In this document: piece after piece, positions 21,044-32,089 of the stretch
Layout of the letters: each line of letters opens with the position of its first letter
Position numbering within the stretch: the first letter of the stretch is position 1
Assembly: GCA_030272155.1 (NCBI GenBank)
Contig: CP126206.1
Location: 4,262,001 to 4,326,000, forward strand
DNA length: 64,000 nt
Direction of reading: 5' to 3'
From: Tetradesmus obliquus
Taxonomy: Eukaryota; Chlorophyta; Chlorophyceae; Sphaeropleales; Scenedesmaceae
Position numbers and translations under genes: made by a program
Notes under the pieces: generated by a model
What the model was told of the DNA's origin: nothing
The model's database searches: none
Seen by the model: only the letters and a program-made list of their open reading frames with translations

Positions 21044-24000
21044 GCTGTGCAACGTCCCTGCACTGTACTGTGATTGATGATCGCCCTTTTGAAGGCTGTA
21101 CATTGCCAGCAGCTATGGCGTGTCTGATATTTCACTGTTCATGTGGCCACACGGTACGCTGTGGTGCGTGTGCCACCCCGCCGTCGCGCTGCTGCTCAAA
21201 ACCCTTGCAGCGCAGAGCTCAGCGGTTCCAGGCGACTTCGGGCATGCTGGGTTCGCTTTGAGTACAGCTATTGCCTGTGCCTTCAGTTGGCATCCCGGCC
21301 CAGTGGTTGTGCCAGCATGCAGCATTGTTGGAGCCATACCAGAATGCCCACTGCAAGGCACGAGAATGGGCCGCTGCAAGGCAGGGCCTAGCACTGACTG
21401 TTTCTACCCTTGAACTTGACGCAGGCAGCGCTCGCGCTGCGCCTGTTGTTTGTATGCTCTGTTGCAGCAGGCCTGGCCTGCTCTGGAGGCTCTTCTGCCT
21501 GATACACTTTCTGCTCAGTTATACTGTTATTACTTTTGTACTGGCTGTGCTGGCATGGGACGGCACTGCTGTGTTTTTCCAATGGGCAGTTGCCCACGTG
21601 ATGCGTTTTTGCGTCATGGCCGGTAGAGAGGGATCTGCACTTATAGCGCAGCTTGCCGCTTGCTTTGCGGGCATGTTGTGTCGCTGATCTGCTTTTTGTC
21701 AGGGGCGGCGTTGCTTGCCACACCGCAACGGCACTCAGACCCAGGGCCCATGGCCTGTCACTGCACATTCCAAATGCACGGTTGCTAGGAAGGCAGCACA
21801 GTGCTGCGACAGAATGCATCGGATGCTGCATCTGATATGTGAGAAATGGGCCACCCTTTGACACGTTGCTGGTGCTGGTGCTACTGGCATGCGCTGCATG
21901 GCAGCGTGGCCGTCTCATGCTTGCAAGCACACTCCTTTGGGTATAGCTGCTTGCGGGGTCCAATGTATGTGTTATACTTTATTTTGCGGAGCTCTGTGGT
22001 ACACCCCATGTGTTGCCTTAGGAGCAAGCTCAGAGGCCGCGGCACATACATGTTCATGCTGCTGGCTTGTTGATTGAGCGACGGCAGCATGTTCCCGGGC
22101 TGAGGTGATGTTACTCGGCTGAGGTGGTGTGAAGCAGCTGTGGCAGTGTTGGAGTTGGTGGTACTGTGTAAAAGATGAAGGAACGGCGTTTGCCAAGCAG
22201 TCAGTGAGTTCCTTGTATCGTTCTATCTGCAGCGTGTGGGCATACATGCATGCCACGCAGTGCGTGCGTGTGCGGTTTGGATGCATGAACACAGGCGGGC
22301 AGGGTATTGTGGCTGTTTTGTCAGCGTGGCGGATGTGACCACAGTCATTACCACAATCATGCCACGCCAGCGGCAGCTACCAGCTGCCATTTGGGATGTG
22401 TTGGCAGACAAGAGCCGTCACAGATGGCTTGGCGCTTGCAGCGCTTGCTCTGCTGCGCCGCCTTTGCCGCAATGGCAGCGCCATGCCGCTACAATGCGTG
22501 GTGGCGCAAAGGCGGCTGAGAGATGATGCCGCAGGGTGCGTCACGCCTGGCTGCCATGTGCTGTGTGCATGTCTACTCGTGAGTATGTTTGATGTAACAC
22601 GCACATGCCCAAATGAGTTTCACCAAGGCGATGCACTGCCAGCAGCCACTATGCTGCATCCAGTTTTTGCAAAATTGCTTTCCTGCAAGTCTTCACACTG
22701 GTCCCTCCGGGCCTGCAAACGGTGACGCTAGATTTGGCCTCGTATGAGATTATTCTCTCGACTAGCAGTGTTGCCAGCAGTGCGTACTGTACTGTTCCCG
22801 TACTGTTCCTGGTGCTGTAGCCAGTCCCTCTGGCTGGCAGTCACCAGAGCAGGGTCACTCGTTTTCACTCGTCGCGACACCCTATATAGAGGAGCAGTGG
22901 CCAGCTGGCTGAAAGCCAGACTGTGCGATGCGATCTGCCGCCGATCTTATGTGTTACGTCAGCGGGCCTGCATGCTACCTGGGGTGCACAGCACCGCTGA
23001 GCTCAGCTCGAGCAAGCAGGCGCAACGGCTCTGCTGAGGACCAGACAGAAGCCATATGCTGTTCACAGAGAGTTTGCATATAGTGCTGCGTCTGCTCCAC
23101 TGTGTCAGTGGCACAATATGCCTGGCAATTTATCCAAGGTACAGGCCCTCATTCAACACCACTGCCTGTACTACAGGAGCTAGTAGTAACTCCTGTAGGA
23201 CATCCAACTCTGATGGTATTCCCTGATGCACGATCACAGCTGCTAAGCAGCGAACAGAAATTTCATGGGGTGTTGCTGCTGAAGCGCAGCATCAGCAGCA
23301 GGCGGTTGCCAGCAGTCTCAGCTGCAGGGACTACCAGCCTTGCAGGCACTGCCATCATGGTCATGGCATGGGCGGGCACAGACATGCTGTGCCAGTGTCG
23401 TGGGTGTAATACCTCGGCAGCCAGAAGAGCTACATTATTTAAAGTTCTGCTTAATTTGACTATTGAAGCAGCACTTCGGCGAAGCTGCTGGGCTTTGGTC
23501 GCTGTCGCACCCCCGCACCAGCTTCCGGCGACCTCACTTCCAACACGGCGTAACCTTGAGAAGCTGGGGCACACATACATACACTAGCCCAGCAGCTGCA
23601 TGACGTCGGTTTCATGCTACTTGACAGAGTATACAGTCGTGCTAAACTTGCCACACCAGACACAGTACAACCGACTCTCTCGCACAACTTCCCCCAGTGC
23701 AGACGCCAGGATCGTGTTTGTTTGTTTTCTTCTGTGTCTGTGGAGTCTTTTGTGTTGTCTAGCTTGGCGAAGCAAGCTCATCAGCAACTGGAGGAGCACA
23801 ACCATCGCAGGTGCTTGCCAGTGGCTAGCTCAGTGGCTGTTCGTTGGCGCAGCTCGCATACAGTCTTTAAAGTGTTCGCGCGCATGCAATTGGCCCAAAG
23901 GTCGCTGGTGTAGCTTCTGCATGCGCACCTACGGCAGCTGCCCTGGCAGGTGTCGAGTTCAATACTGCAGTGGCTACCAGGAGCAGCGGCATGTGCTTTA

Positions 24001-24177
24001 TTGTTTCCTTGTACATCTGATTCAGTTATGCAACTCATAAACATCATTTGCCTCTGTATCCCGCCTTGCAAAAAGCAGACAGCACACCTGCACTGTCTGC
24101 AGTGCCATTGGTAATCGTCTCAGAGCACCAGCTGCACCCTCGCCAAGTTCAGCAGCAGCTGCTGCAACACCGCAGCA
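20481..24177. other. Intergenic region upstream of the membrane-protein gene
   Basis: TTTAGGG-like telomeric motif at about 20505-20525; a CAG run near 21016-21041. Several ORFs of 60-160 codons have no family resemblance and overlap on both strands. Presumably includes the promoter of the next gene. Confidence 0.35.
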
Positions 24178-26526
24178 ATGACTGGTGCAGCAGGCAAGGG
24201 CGGAGGCTTGAGCGGCTGGCTCAGCAAAGCTTCGGGCGTGAGCCGCAGCAGGGACAGCAGCAAGCTTGACCAGTGGCAGAAGGATGAGGATGGCACAGCA
24301 TACCAATCCTTGTGGAGCCCTGATGTGGCCTCTGCTATGGGCTACGGCAAAAAGTGAGCAGCAGCAGCAGCAGGGTGGCATGCTGCTGGGACTGGAACAT
24401 GGGACACGCTGCATATCACATGCATGGTGCTGGACATGGCTTGCATGGGCTCTGCTGAATTGGTCGCATGCGTTTTATTGCATGCGCTATGAGCTGGGCA
24501 ATTGTGAATGCTGGCTGAGCAGGGCAGGACCTGGAGCTGTGCCGCAACGGCTGCCTCCCACATGGTCCACACTTCACAGCAACGCGGCTGATGTATTGCC
24601 GCGACATGCTGCGCCCCTGCACTCACTGCTGCTGCTGCTGCTGCTGCTGCTGTGCAGTGGGCGGTCTGGTTCCGCCTTCCAGTGGTGGATCCCGCTGCTG
24701 TCTGCCCTGGTGGCTGTGGGCGGCTTCATCGCATGGTGAGGCCGCAGCCTGCTGCACAGCTGTGTGTGAGACTAGTGTTATGGCATGCATGAGTTTGCCA
24801 GGGCGTGGGGCATGCAGCTGGCTGCCGCAACAACAAGCCTCAACAGCAGCGGTGGCAGCAGCACAGCTGAGCAGCTGCGCTGACACAGCAGTGTGTGAGG
24901 TTAGGGTTGCGTGTATATCAGCAGCTTCATCGCATGAGCAGGCTGCAGCTGGCTGCCTGGAGGCGCGGCAGCAGCAGCAGCAGCAGCAGCAGCAGTTGTT
25001 GTGCTAACACAGCAAGAAGATTGCGTGCATCTTTGGGCAAGGTTTGCGAGGGTTTGATGCATGTGCATGTTGCTCATGGTGCGCACAGCGGCAGCAGCAG
25101 CGCAGCTGAGCAGCTGCTTCGCGGGGCGCAGCAAGGCTTTATTCAAAGAGACGCCGCAGCCAGCCGGGCAGCAGGCAGCATACATGCAGCCGTATGCGCG
25201 CTGACACAGCAGTGCGTGAGCTTGGGGTTGTGCATACAGGGGCAGGGTTTGGCAGGGTTTGAAGCCTTGAGATTGCTCATGGTGCGCGCAGCGGCAGCGG
25301 CAGCAGCAGCGCAGCTGAGCAGCGTCTGCGGCCCAGTAGGGCGCATCAAGAGCAGCCGCAGCCAGCTGGGCAGCAGGCAGGCCGCATGCAGCACACATGC
25401 AGCCAGCTGGGCAGCAGGCAGCACACATGCAGCAGGCGCTGTGTATGCAATCTTGTGCAGCTGCAGCAGCTGCTCCGCATGCCACACACGTGCTCACCCG
25501 CCGCTGCTCTGCTGTTTTGTTGTGTTGCACCAGGGCAGTGTTCTCGTTGCGTGCGCAACGCCACACTAGCGGCTGCATGCAGCACAAATCAGCTGCCTGG
25601 TGGTCACCACACTCACTGGCTCACACGCTGCATTCGCTGCATCTGTCTATTTATTGTCGTGGCAGGGCGGTGTTTGCGTTCCGTGCACGCTACTCCATGC
25701 AGGCCGCGCGGGATGCAGCACCAAAGCAGCTGCCGGTCACCATACTCACTGGCTCACCCGCTGCATTCTCTGCATCTGCTGCTGTTGTGTTGCACCAGGG
25801 TGGTGTCTTCGTTCTGTGCGCGCAACGCCACGCAGGCCGCGCTAGATGCAGCACACAATCACACCCACTGGCTCACCCGCTGCGTAATCACTGCATCTGT
25901 CTTTTGTCTGCCTTGGCAGGGCGGTGTTCACGTTGCGCGCGCGCAACGCCACGCAGGCCGCGCTAGATGCAGCACAAAAGCGGCTGCCGGTCACCACACT
26001 CGCTGGCTCATACTCTCTGCATCTTTATGTTTTGCCTTTGCAGGGCGGTGTTTGCGTTCCGTGCGCGCAATGCCACGCAGGCCGCGCTTGATGCAGCGGG
26101 GCTGCGCTTGGAGTGGTGGGCTGCGCAGGCTGCTGTGCTGCTGGCTACGGCTGTGTGCTTCCCCGTGCTGACGCTGCTGGCCTTAGGCGTGAGGTGAGGG
26201 CTGTTTGCTGCATGGCACGCATGGCTGGCTGTCCTTTTGGGTGTGCTGGCATGCTGGCTCAGCAAGCAGCAGTTGCAGAAGCACAAAGATAAGTAGTATC
26301 TGGTTGCCATGCTGCGCTTAGGAGTGGTGGGCTGCGCAGGCTGCCGTGGCTGCTGGCCACTGCGGTGTGCTTCCCGGATGACACGCTGTTCGCTGCTGCT
26401 GCTGCTGCTGCCGCTGCTGCTGCTGCAGCCTGTGGCGCGCACACCGGGCGATGCAGCTGAACATGCATGTGCCCACCAAGCGCTGGGCACACAGCACCCT
26501 GCCCTCAACTCACCCTGCGGCTGCTG

Positions 26527-26566
<40 letters not shown>

Positions 26567-26675
26567 GGCTGCTGCAGCCTGTGGCGCGCACACTTGGCCC
26601 GCCACCTCAACATCCACGTGCCTACCAAGCGCTGGGTCAGGCATTTTCAGCCCACACCCCAGGCCATCTGAACCT

Positions 26676-26706
<31 letters not shown>

Positions 26707-27186
26707 TCTGCTGCTGCAGCCTGTGGCGCGCACATCTGGCGCGGCAGCTCAACATCCACGCACCCACCAAGCGCTGGGCACACAGCACCCTGCCCTCAAC
26801 TCACCCTGCTGCTGCTGCTGCTGCTGTTCTGCTGCAGCTTGTGGCGCGCACATCTGGCCCGCCAGCTGAATATTCATGCACCCACCAAGCGCTGGGCGAG
26901 GCGCACCCTGCCCCTCTCTCACCTTTTCTGCTGCTGCTGCTGCTGCTGTTCTGCTGCAGCCTTTGGCGCGCACATCTGGTGCGCCAGCTCAACATCCATG
27001 GGCCCACCAGGCGCTGGGCGGGGCGCACCCTGCCCCTATCTGACCATTTCTGCTGCTGCTGCTGCTGCTGCTGCTGCCGCTGCTGCAGCTTGTGGCGCGC
27101 ACACTTGGCGCGCCAGCTGAACATTCATGCGCCCACCAAGCGCTGGGCGTGGCATTCTCACCCCACACCCCCAGCCTATCTCACTC

Positions 27187-27220
<34 letters not shown>

Positions 27221-30200
27221 AGCCTGTGGCGCGCGCACCTGGCCCGCCAGCTGAATATTCATGCGCCCACCAAGCGCTGGGCGAGGCGCAGCAAGGCCTG
27301 GCAGACTGCCAACGTGGCCAGCAGCTGCCTGCTGTATGGCGTGGCAGGGCTGATGGTGGCTTCTCTGGCAGGTGGGGGCTGTGGGGACCAGATGATCTAT
27401 TTCACATATGGTATGTGTGAGATGATGATGATGTATGTGTGAGGAGTGTGCTGTGCGCGGAATGTGTGTTGTGGCGAGCAGCTGCCTGCTGTACGGCGTG
27501 GCGGGGCTCATGGTGGCCTCACTGGCAGGTGGGGGCTGTGCAGCTCGGCAGTGTCATGTTGGACACGGGGGGTGCATGTGCCTGTCCTCGGTGGTGTGGC
27601 GCGCGTGTTCAGCGGCCGGTGCCGCATGGGCGCTGTGCCGTGTGCCTGTGATCTGACACTGCTGCTGCTGATGATGATGCTGCTGCTGCTCCTGCTGCTG
27701 CTGCCCTGCAGCGCACGCGGTGTGGGCTTTCAGCGCTGCTGCCGCGCACTACGGCGCCTGCTACGCCATCAAATACGTTGAACCCATATCTGACGAACCA
27801 TGTTTCTGTGCTGCTGCTGCTGCTGCTGCCGCTGCTGCTGCTGCCGCTGCTGCTGCTGCTGCCGCTGCTGCTGCTGCTGGCCTGCAGCGCACGCGGTGTG
27901 GGCCTTCAGCGCTACTGCCGCGCACTACGGCGCCTACTACGCCATCAAATACGTCGACCCCGTGTCTGACAATCCCTTTTTTCTGTGCTGCTGCTGCTTT
28001 TTCCCGTACAGCACATGCGGTGTGGGCCTTCAGCGCTGCTGCTGCCCACTACGGCGCCTACTACGCCATCAAATACGTCGACCCCGTGTGGGGCGGCGTG
28101 GGCCGCGTGGTCAATGCCAGCGAGGCACTTGTAGGTAAGGTTTAGGGTTTCTAGGGTTCTAGGGGATGCTAGCGAGGCACTTGTAGGTAGGGTTTATAAG
28201 GTGTCTAGGGTTTTAGGGAACGCCAGCGAGGCTCTTGTAGGTAGGGTTTAGGGTTTCTAGGGAATGCCAGCGAGGCTCTTGTAGGTAGGGTTTAGGGTTT
28301 CTAGGGAATGCCAGCGAGGCACTTGTAGGTGTGTTATATCGCCTGAGACCGTGTTGGAGTGCTGTGCCTGCATGCACAGCCATCGTCTGATCCGTGTGCT
28401 GGTCCAAGCATTGCTTCAAGGTGCGCAGTGATGCATTACTCATAATTTTTAAATGTAATGAGTTGACGTTTGTTTTTGCACTGTACTTGCAGGCAATTTC
28501 TTGGGCCTGGCGGCTCAGCTGCCGGTGGTGGGCGGCCGGCGGCTGGCCGAGTACGATCCGGCGGCTGGCCAGATCGTTATAACGCGACGGCTGACGCAAG
28601 CTGACGTGGATGCGATGCCGGCGGCTACAAGGGAGGCTGGGCTGGCTGCCGGGCGGGCGCTGCAGCAGCTTCCAGACCTTGTGAATGGGCTGGGTGGGCT
28701 GCTGAATACTGCGGCAAATGCGATTGGCTCGGCCAACGTTGTGCCTGCGCAGGTGGGTGCGGATCGGGGTGTTTGGTACGGGGGAGATTGTTGAGGTTCA
28801 ACAGCAATAGAGTTAGCTGCATGCACTCGCAACAGGTCAGCAGCAGGATTTCAACTGCTTGTTGAGCAGTGAGCAGCCAGTCGCTAACACACAAGTTCCA
28901 CTCTGTAATCACCTGCACAGGTCGGCGCGCAGCTGGCGAACCTACGCGACCTGCCGTTCCTGCCGCAGCTGCTGTCCAACAGCACTTCAGATTGTACTGT
29001 TTGCCACGCTGCTTCTCACATCCTCTCTTTGCAACGCTGTCGAGAGCGACAGAGCCGGTGCAGGGCCAGCTGCTGGGCCGCAGCAGAGATTGAACCCGCG
29101 TAAGTAGCGATTAAACATTTTCTTAAACATCGCCCGCTTTGCTTTTGCTGTGCCTGTGCAGGTCGGCGCGCAGCTGGCAAATCTGCGCGACCTGCCCTTC
29201 CTGCCGCAGCTGCTGCCCAACAGCACTTCACCTCCTCTCTTTTCAACGCTGTCGAGTGTAACAGGGTTGGTGCAGGGCCAGCTGCTGGGGCGCAGCAATG
29301 TTGAAACTGGCCTTTATTGGTGACTAGCTAGCCGCTAAACCACACTGCGCTGTTTTTTTTTTACATTTCCTGTGCAGGTCGGGGCGCAGCTGGCAAATCT
29401 GCGCGACCTGCCCTTCCTGCCGCAGCTGCTGCCCAACGGCACTTCACATCCTGTCTTTGCTACGCTGTCGATTGTGACAGAGGCGGTGTAGAGCCAGCTG
29501 CTGGGCCGCAGCAGAGATTGTGACCTCCTTTAAGTAGCAATTATTATTCATTTTCTCACATTACCCGCTTTGCTTTTGCTGCCTGTGCAGGTTGGCGCGC
29601 AGCTGGCAAACCTACGCGACCTGCCGTTCCTGCCACAGCTGCTGCCCAACGGCACAGACAACCCTCTCTTTTCAACGCTGTCCAGTGTGACAGAAGCAGT
29701 GCAGGGCCAGCTGCTGGGGCGCAGTGGCGGCTGCCCCGGCTGGTGTGTGGACCTGCGGGACCAGTCATGGATTAAGGACGGCTGCCTGTGCAACTTGGAC
29801 AGAGTCAAGGTGCGTTGGGGTGGTTTGGGTCTATGATTCATGGTGGCCGTGCGCGAGTAGATGATTGCGGTCTGTCTGGTTCAGCATGTGTGTTGTAAGG
29901 GTGCGTGGACTTGCGCCATTGGTGTTGCATCTGCTTTTAGGCACGCTGTCGAGTGTGACAGAGGCGGTGCAGGGCCAGCTGCTGGGGCGCAGTGGCGGCT
30001 GCCCCGGCTGGTGCGTGGACCTAAGGGACCAGTCGTGGATCAAGGACGGCTGCCTGTGCAACCTGGATCGTGTGAAGGTGCGTTGGGCGTTTCTACCTTG
30101 GCAATCGTGCATGTGTTGTGTTGTTGATTGAGGGTGGTGTGTCGTAAGGGTGTGTCTCAAGGGTGGACTCAAGGGTCGACTTGAGCGACTTGTGCTCCAT

Positions 30201-31980
30201 CTGCTATTCGGCACGCTGTCGAGCGTGACAGAGGGGGTGCAGGGCCAGTTGCTGGGCCGCCCCGGCGGCTGCCCTGGCTCGTGCGTGGACCTGGGGGACC
30301 AATCCTGGATTAAGGACGGCTGCTTGTGCAATTTGGACAGAGTCAAGGTGCGTGAGGATTGATGATCTATGTTGGCCGTGCGTGAGCAGATGATCGGGGT
30401 TTGTCTGGATCAGCATGGGTGTTGTACGGGTGCGTGGACTTGCGCAACTAGTGTTGCATCTGCTATTCGGCACGCCGTCGAGTGTGACAGAGGCGGTGCA
30501 GGGCCAGCTGCTGGGGCGGCTGCCCTGGCTGGTGTGTGGACCTGCGGGACCAGTCATGGATCAAGGACGGCTGCCTGTGCAACCTGGACCGCGTGAAGGT
30601 GAGGGCGGGGCGTTTCTGCCAACTGTGCCTGTGTTGATTGAAGTTGGTGTGTGTGTGGACCTGCGGGACCAGTCCTGGATCAAGGACGGCTGCCTGTGCA
30701 ATTTGGACAGAGTCAAGGTGCGTGGGGTGGTTTGGGTTTATAAGTTATGGTGGCCGTGCGTGAGCAGATGATCGGGGTTTGTCTGGTTCAGCATGGGTGT
30801 TGTAAGGGTGCGTGGACTTGCGCGACTAGTGTTGCATCTGCTGTGCGGCACGCTGTTGAGCGTGACAGAGGGGGTGCAGGGCTGCCTCGGCTGGTGTGTG
30901 GACCTGCGGGATCAGTCATGGAGAAAAGGATGGCTGCCTGTGCAACCTGGATAGGGTCAATGTGAGCGTTGGTGTGGTGTTCTTTGGTTGATAGGCTGTG
31001 GCGGCCGTGTACGCCAGCATCTTCGTACCTTGTTTGTTGGACACATTTGTGTTTAGCCAAACGCTTCGAACATTGATGTGTGCAAATTACTTGATTGCTT
31101 TGGATGTCGACCTGCGGGACCAGTCGTGGGTAAAAGGACGGCTGCCTGTGCAAACTTGACAGTGCTGCAGTGCTGCCATGACAGTGCGGCAGTGCCGCCA
31201 CCTAACCTCCTCTCCTGTGCCTGCTCTGCTGTGGCTGGAAACCTTGCCTCTCCGCTGCAGGCCGCCTACCCCCACCTGGGCCCCGTCTACCGCAACGCAG
31301 TGCCTGCCGACCTGCCTGGCTATCAAAACATCACATCACAAAGCTGCTATGCCACCGCCTAGCCTCTTATCCTCTGCCTTGCTGCTGTGCCTACTTCTTC
31401 AATGTTCTGCCTGCCTGCCTTGCCAATGCTGAAACCCTTCACACCAAACCCTCCCTCCCTCTCCATTGCAGGCCGCCTACCCCCACCTGGGCCCCATCTA
31501 CCGCAACGCAGTGCCAGCAGCAGGCATGGTGGTGGCGATGCTGGCTGCCGCCACCTGGCTGCTGCTGCAACTGCTGACTACTCTTCTTGTGCCTGCCTGC
31601 CTGCCTGGCTGTCTGACTGCCAAAACTTCACACAACACACCTGCCGTGCACCGCCTTACCTCCTGTCCTGTGCCTGCTCTGCTGTGCCTACCGCTCCATT
31701 GCAGGCCGCCTACCCCCACCTGGGGCCCATCTACCGCAACGCAGTGCCTGCAGCAGGCATGGTGGTGGCCATGCTGGCTGCCGCCACCTGGCTGCTGCTG
31801 CATGCCGCCAGCCAGTGGGCACGCACACGCAGCGAGGCCAAGCTGCTGACGCGGCTGCCCAATGCAGCACAGCTGGCTGCAGCAGCGCACAGCGGGAATG
31901 GTGGCGCTGCTGCTGCTGCTGGCCGTGGCAAGGGGCTGCCAGTGACGCAGATGGATGCATCCGCGCTGCCTGCAGTGTAG
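24178..31980 (+). CDS. Unrecognised multi-pass membrane protein, 8 exons
   Basis: The complete exons are 24178-24353, 24658-24735, 26044-26193, 27223-27371, 28012-28134, 28493-28752, 29591-29809 and 31705-31980: 1431 nt, 476 residues, with every splice phase matching. The polar N-terminus (MTGAAGKGGGLSGWLSKASG) precedes TM1 at about 68-84 (WWIPLLSALVAVGGFIA), TM2 at about 109-134 (AAQAAVLLATAVCFPVLTLL), TM3 at about 162-184 (SCLLYGVAGLMVASLA) and a late TM at about 400-418 (GMVVAMLAAATWLLL). A stretch at 187-207 may be a further helix. The long loop between has NAS and NGT sequons and a four-Cys segment (GGCPGWC...DGCLC), which suggests a non-cytosolic loop with disulfides (inference). The tail is Ala/Gly-rich. 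I do not recognise the family; the layout has 4-5 helices and one large loop. Each later exon is accompanied by echoes in the adjacent introns. Confidence 0.8.
24354..25533 (+). repeat. Introns 1-2 of the membrane gene with exon 2 donor echo and CTG/CAG-rich repeats
   Basis: Exon 2 ends GGCTTCATCGCATG at 24735. A short echo (CAGCTTCATCGCATG) lies at about 24921-24935. Repeated GGCAGCAGGCAGCACACATG-type blocks fill 25160-25440. Confidence 0.6.
25534..26043 (+). repeat. Four acceptor-side echoes of membrane-gene exon 3
   Basis: Copies of AVFAFRARNATQAALDAA coding sequence begin at 25534, 25666, 25799 and 25920, each after a CAG acceptor. The complete exon begins at 26044. The periods are 132, 133, 121 and 124 bp, and the intron part (CACACTCACTGGCTCAC) repeats too. 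Confidence 0.93.
26309..26376 (+). repeat. Donor-side echo of membrane-gene exon 3
   Basis: Repeats LRLEWWAAQAAVLLATAVCF coding sequence with substitutions and a frame change, after the exon 3 donor at 26194. Confidence 0.75.
26429..27222 (+). repeat. Six acceptor-side echoes of membrane-gene exon 4
   Basis: Starts of exon 4 (LWRAHLARQLNIHAPTKRW) are stacked at 26429, 26578, 26720, 26838, 26960 and 27089. Each follows a (CTG)n tract ending CAG, and the complete exon is at 27223. Intervals are 149, 142, 118, 122, 129 and 134 bp. All keep TGGCGCGCAC and CACCAAGCGCTGGG-type cores. Confidence 0.95.
27472..27528 (+). repeat. Donor-side echo of membrane-gene exon 4
   Basis: Repeats ASSCLLYGVAGLMVASLAG coding sequence and the GGCAG/GTGGGGGCTGTG donor context of the complete exon (donor at 27372). 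Confidence 0.9.
27712..28011 (+). repeat. Two acceptor-side echoes of membrane-gene exon 5
   Basis: AHAVWAFSAAAAHYGA coding copies begin at 27712 and 27888 after CTGCAG; the complete exon starts at 28012. Between them the CTG tract contains CCG interruptions. Confidence 0.92.
28135..28332 (+). repeat. Minisatellite made of exon 5 end, its splice donor and telomere-like TTTAGGG
   Basis: The exon 5 end (AATGCCAGCGAGGCACTTGT) plus AG and a GTA donor recurs four times after the true donor at 28135. The copies, spaced 40-60 bp, are joined by GGTTTAGGGTTTCTAGGG. Confidence 0.92.
28921..29590 (+). repeat. Three acceptor-side echoes of membrane-gene exon 7
   Basis: VGAQLANLRDLPFLPQLL coding copies start at 28921, 29162 and 29378, with the complete exon at 29591 (periods 241, 216 and 213 bp). 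They extend into the TLSSVTEAVQGQLLGR part and then pass into intron-like sequence. Confidence 0.92.
29941..31161 (+). repeat. Six donor-side echoes of membrane-gene exon 7
   Basis: The exon 7 second half (SVTEAVQGQLLGR...CLCNLDRVK) recurs at 29941-30077, 30211-30347, 30470-30598, 30655-30717, 30847-30960 and about 31107-31161. Most are followed by a GTG donor, and several are preceded by a CAG- or TTTTAG-like site, so they could act as cassette exons. Divergence increases towards the 3' end. Confidence 0.92.
31261..31704 (+). repeat. Two acceptor-side echoes of membrane-gene exon 8
   Basis: AAYPHLGPIYRNAVPA coding copies begin at 31261 and 31472 after TGCAG; the complete terminal exon begins at 31705. 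The second copy continues through the predicted last TM helix. Confidence 0.92.
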
Positions 31981-32089
31981 GTGCATTTGCCTTTGATGTC
32001 TAAAGTTTGGTGTGAGCATGTCACCTGGGCTGCGTGCTGGTGTCCTGCTGCAACCTGCTGGTGGCTGATATGGTCATTGTGTCACGCAG

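Noticed and set aside
23102-23587. 161-codon plus-strand ORF upstream of the membrane gene
   Set aside because: No recognisable motif and a similarly long competing minus-strand frame; not distinguishable from chance.
25386-27254. Long plus-strand ORFs crossing several exon copies
   Set aside because: Frames run through exon echoes and CTG tracts. The spliced model with consistent phases explains the conserved segments better.
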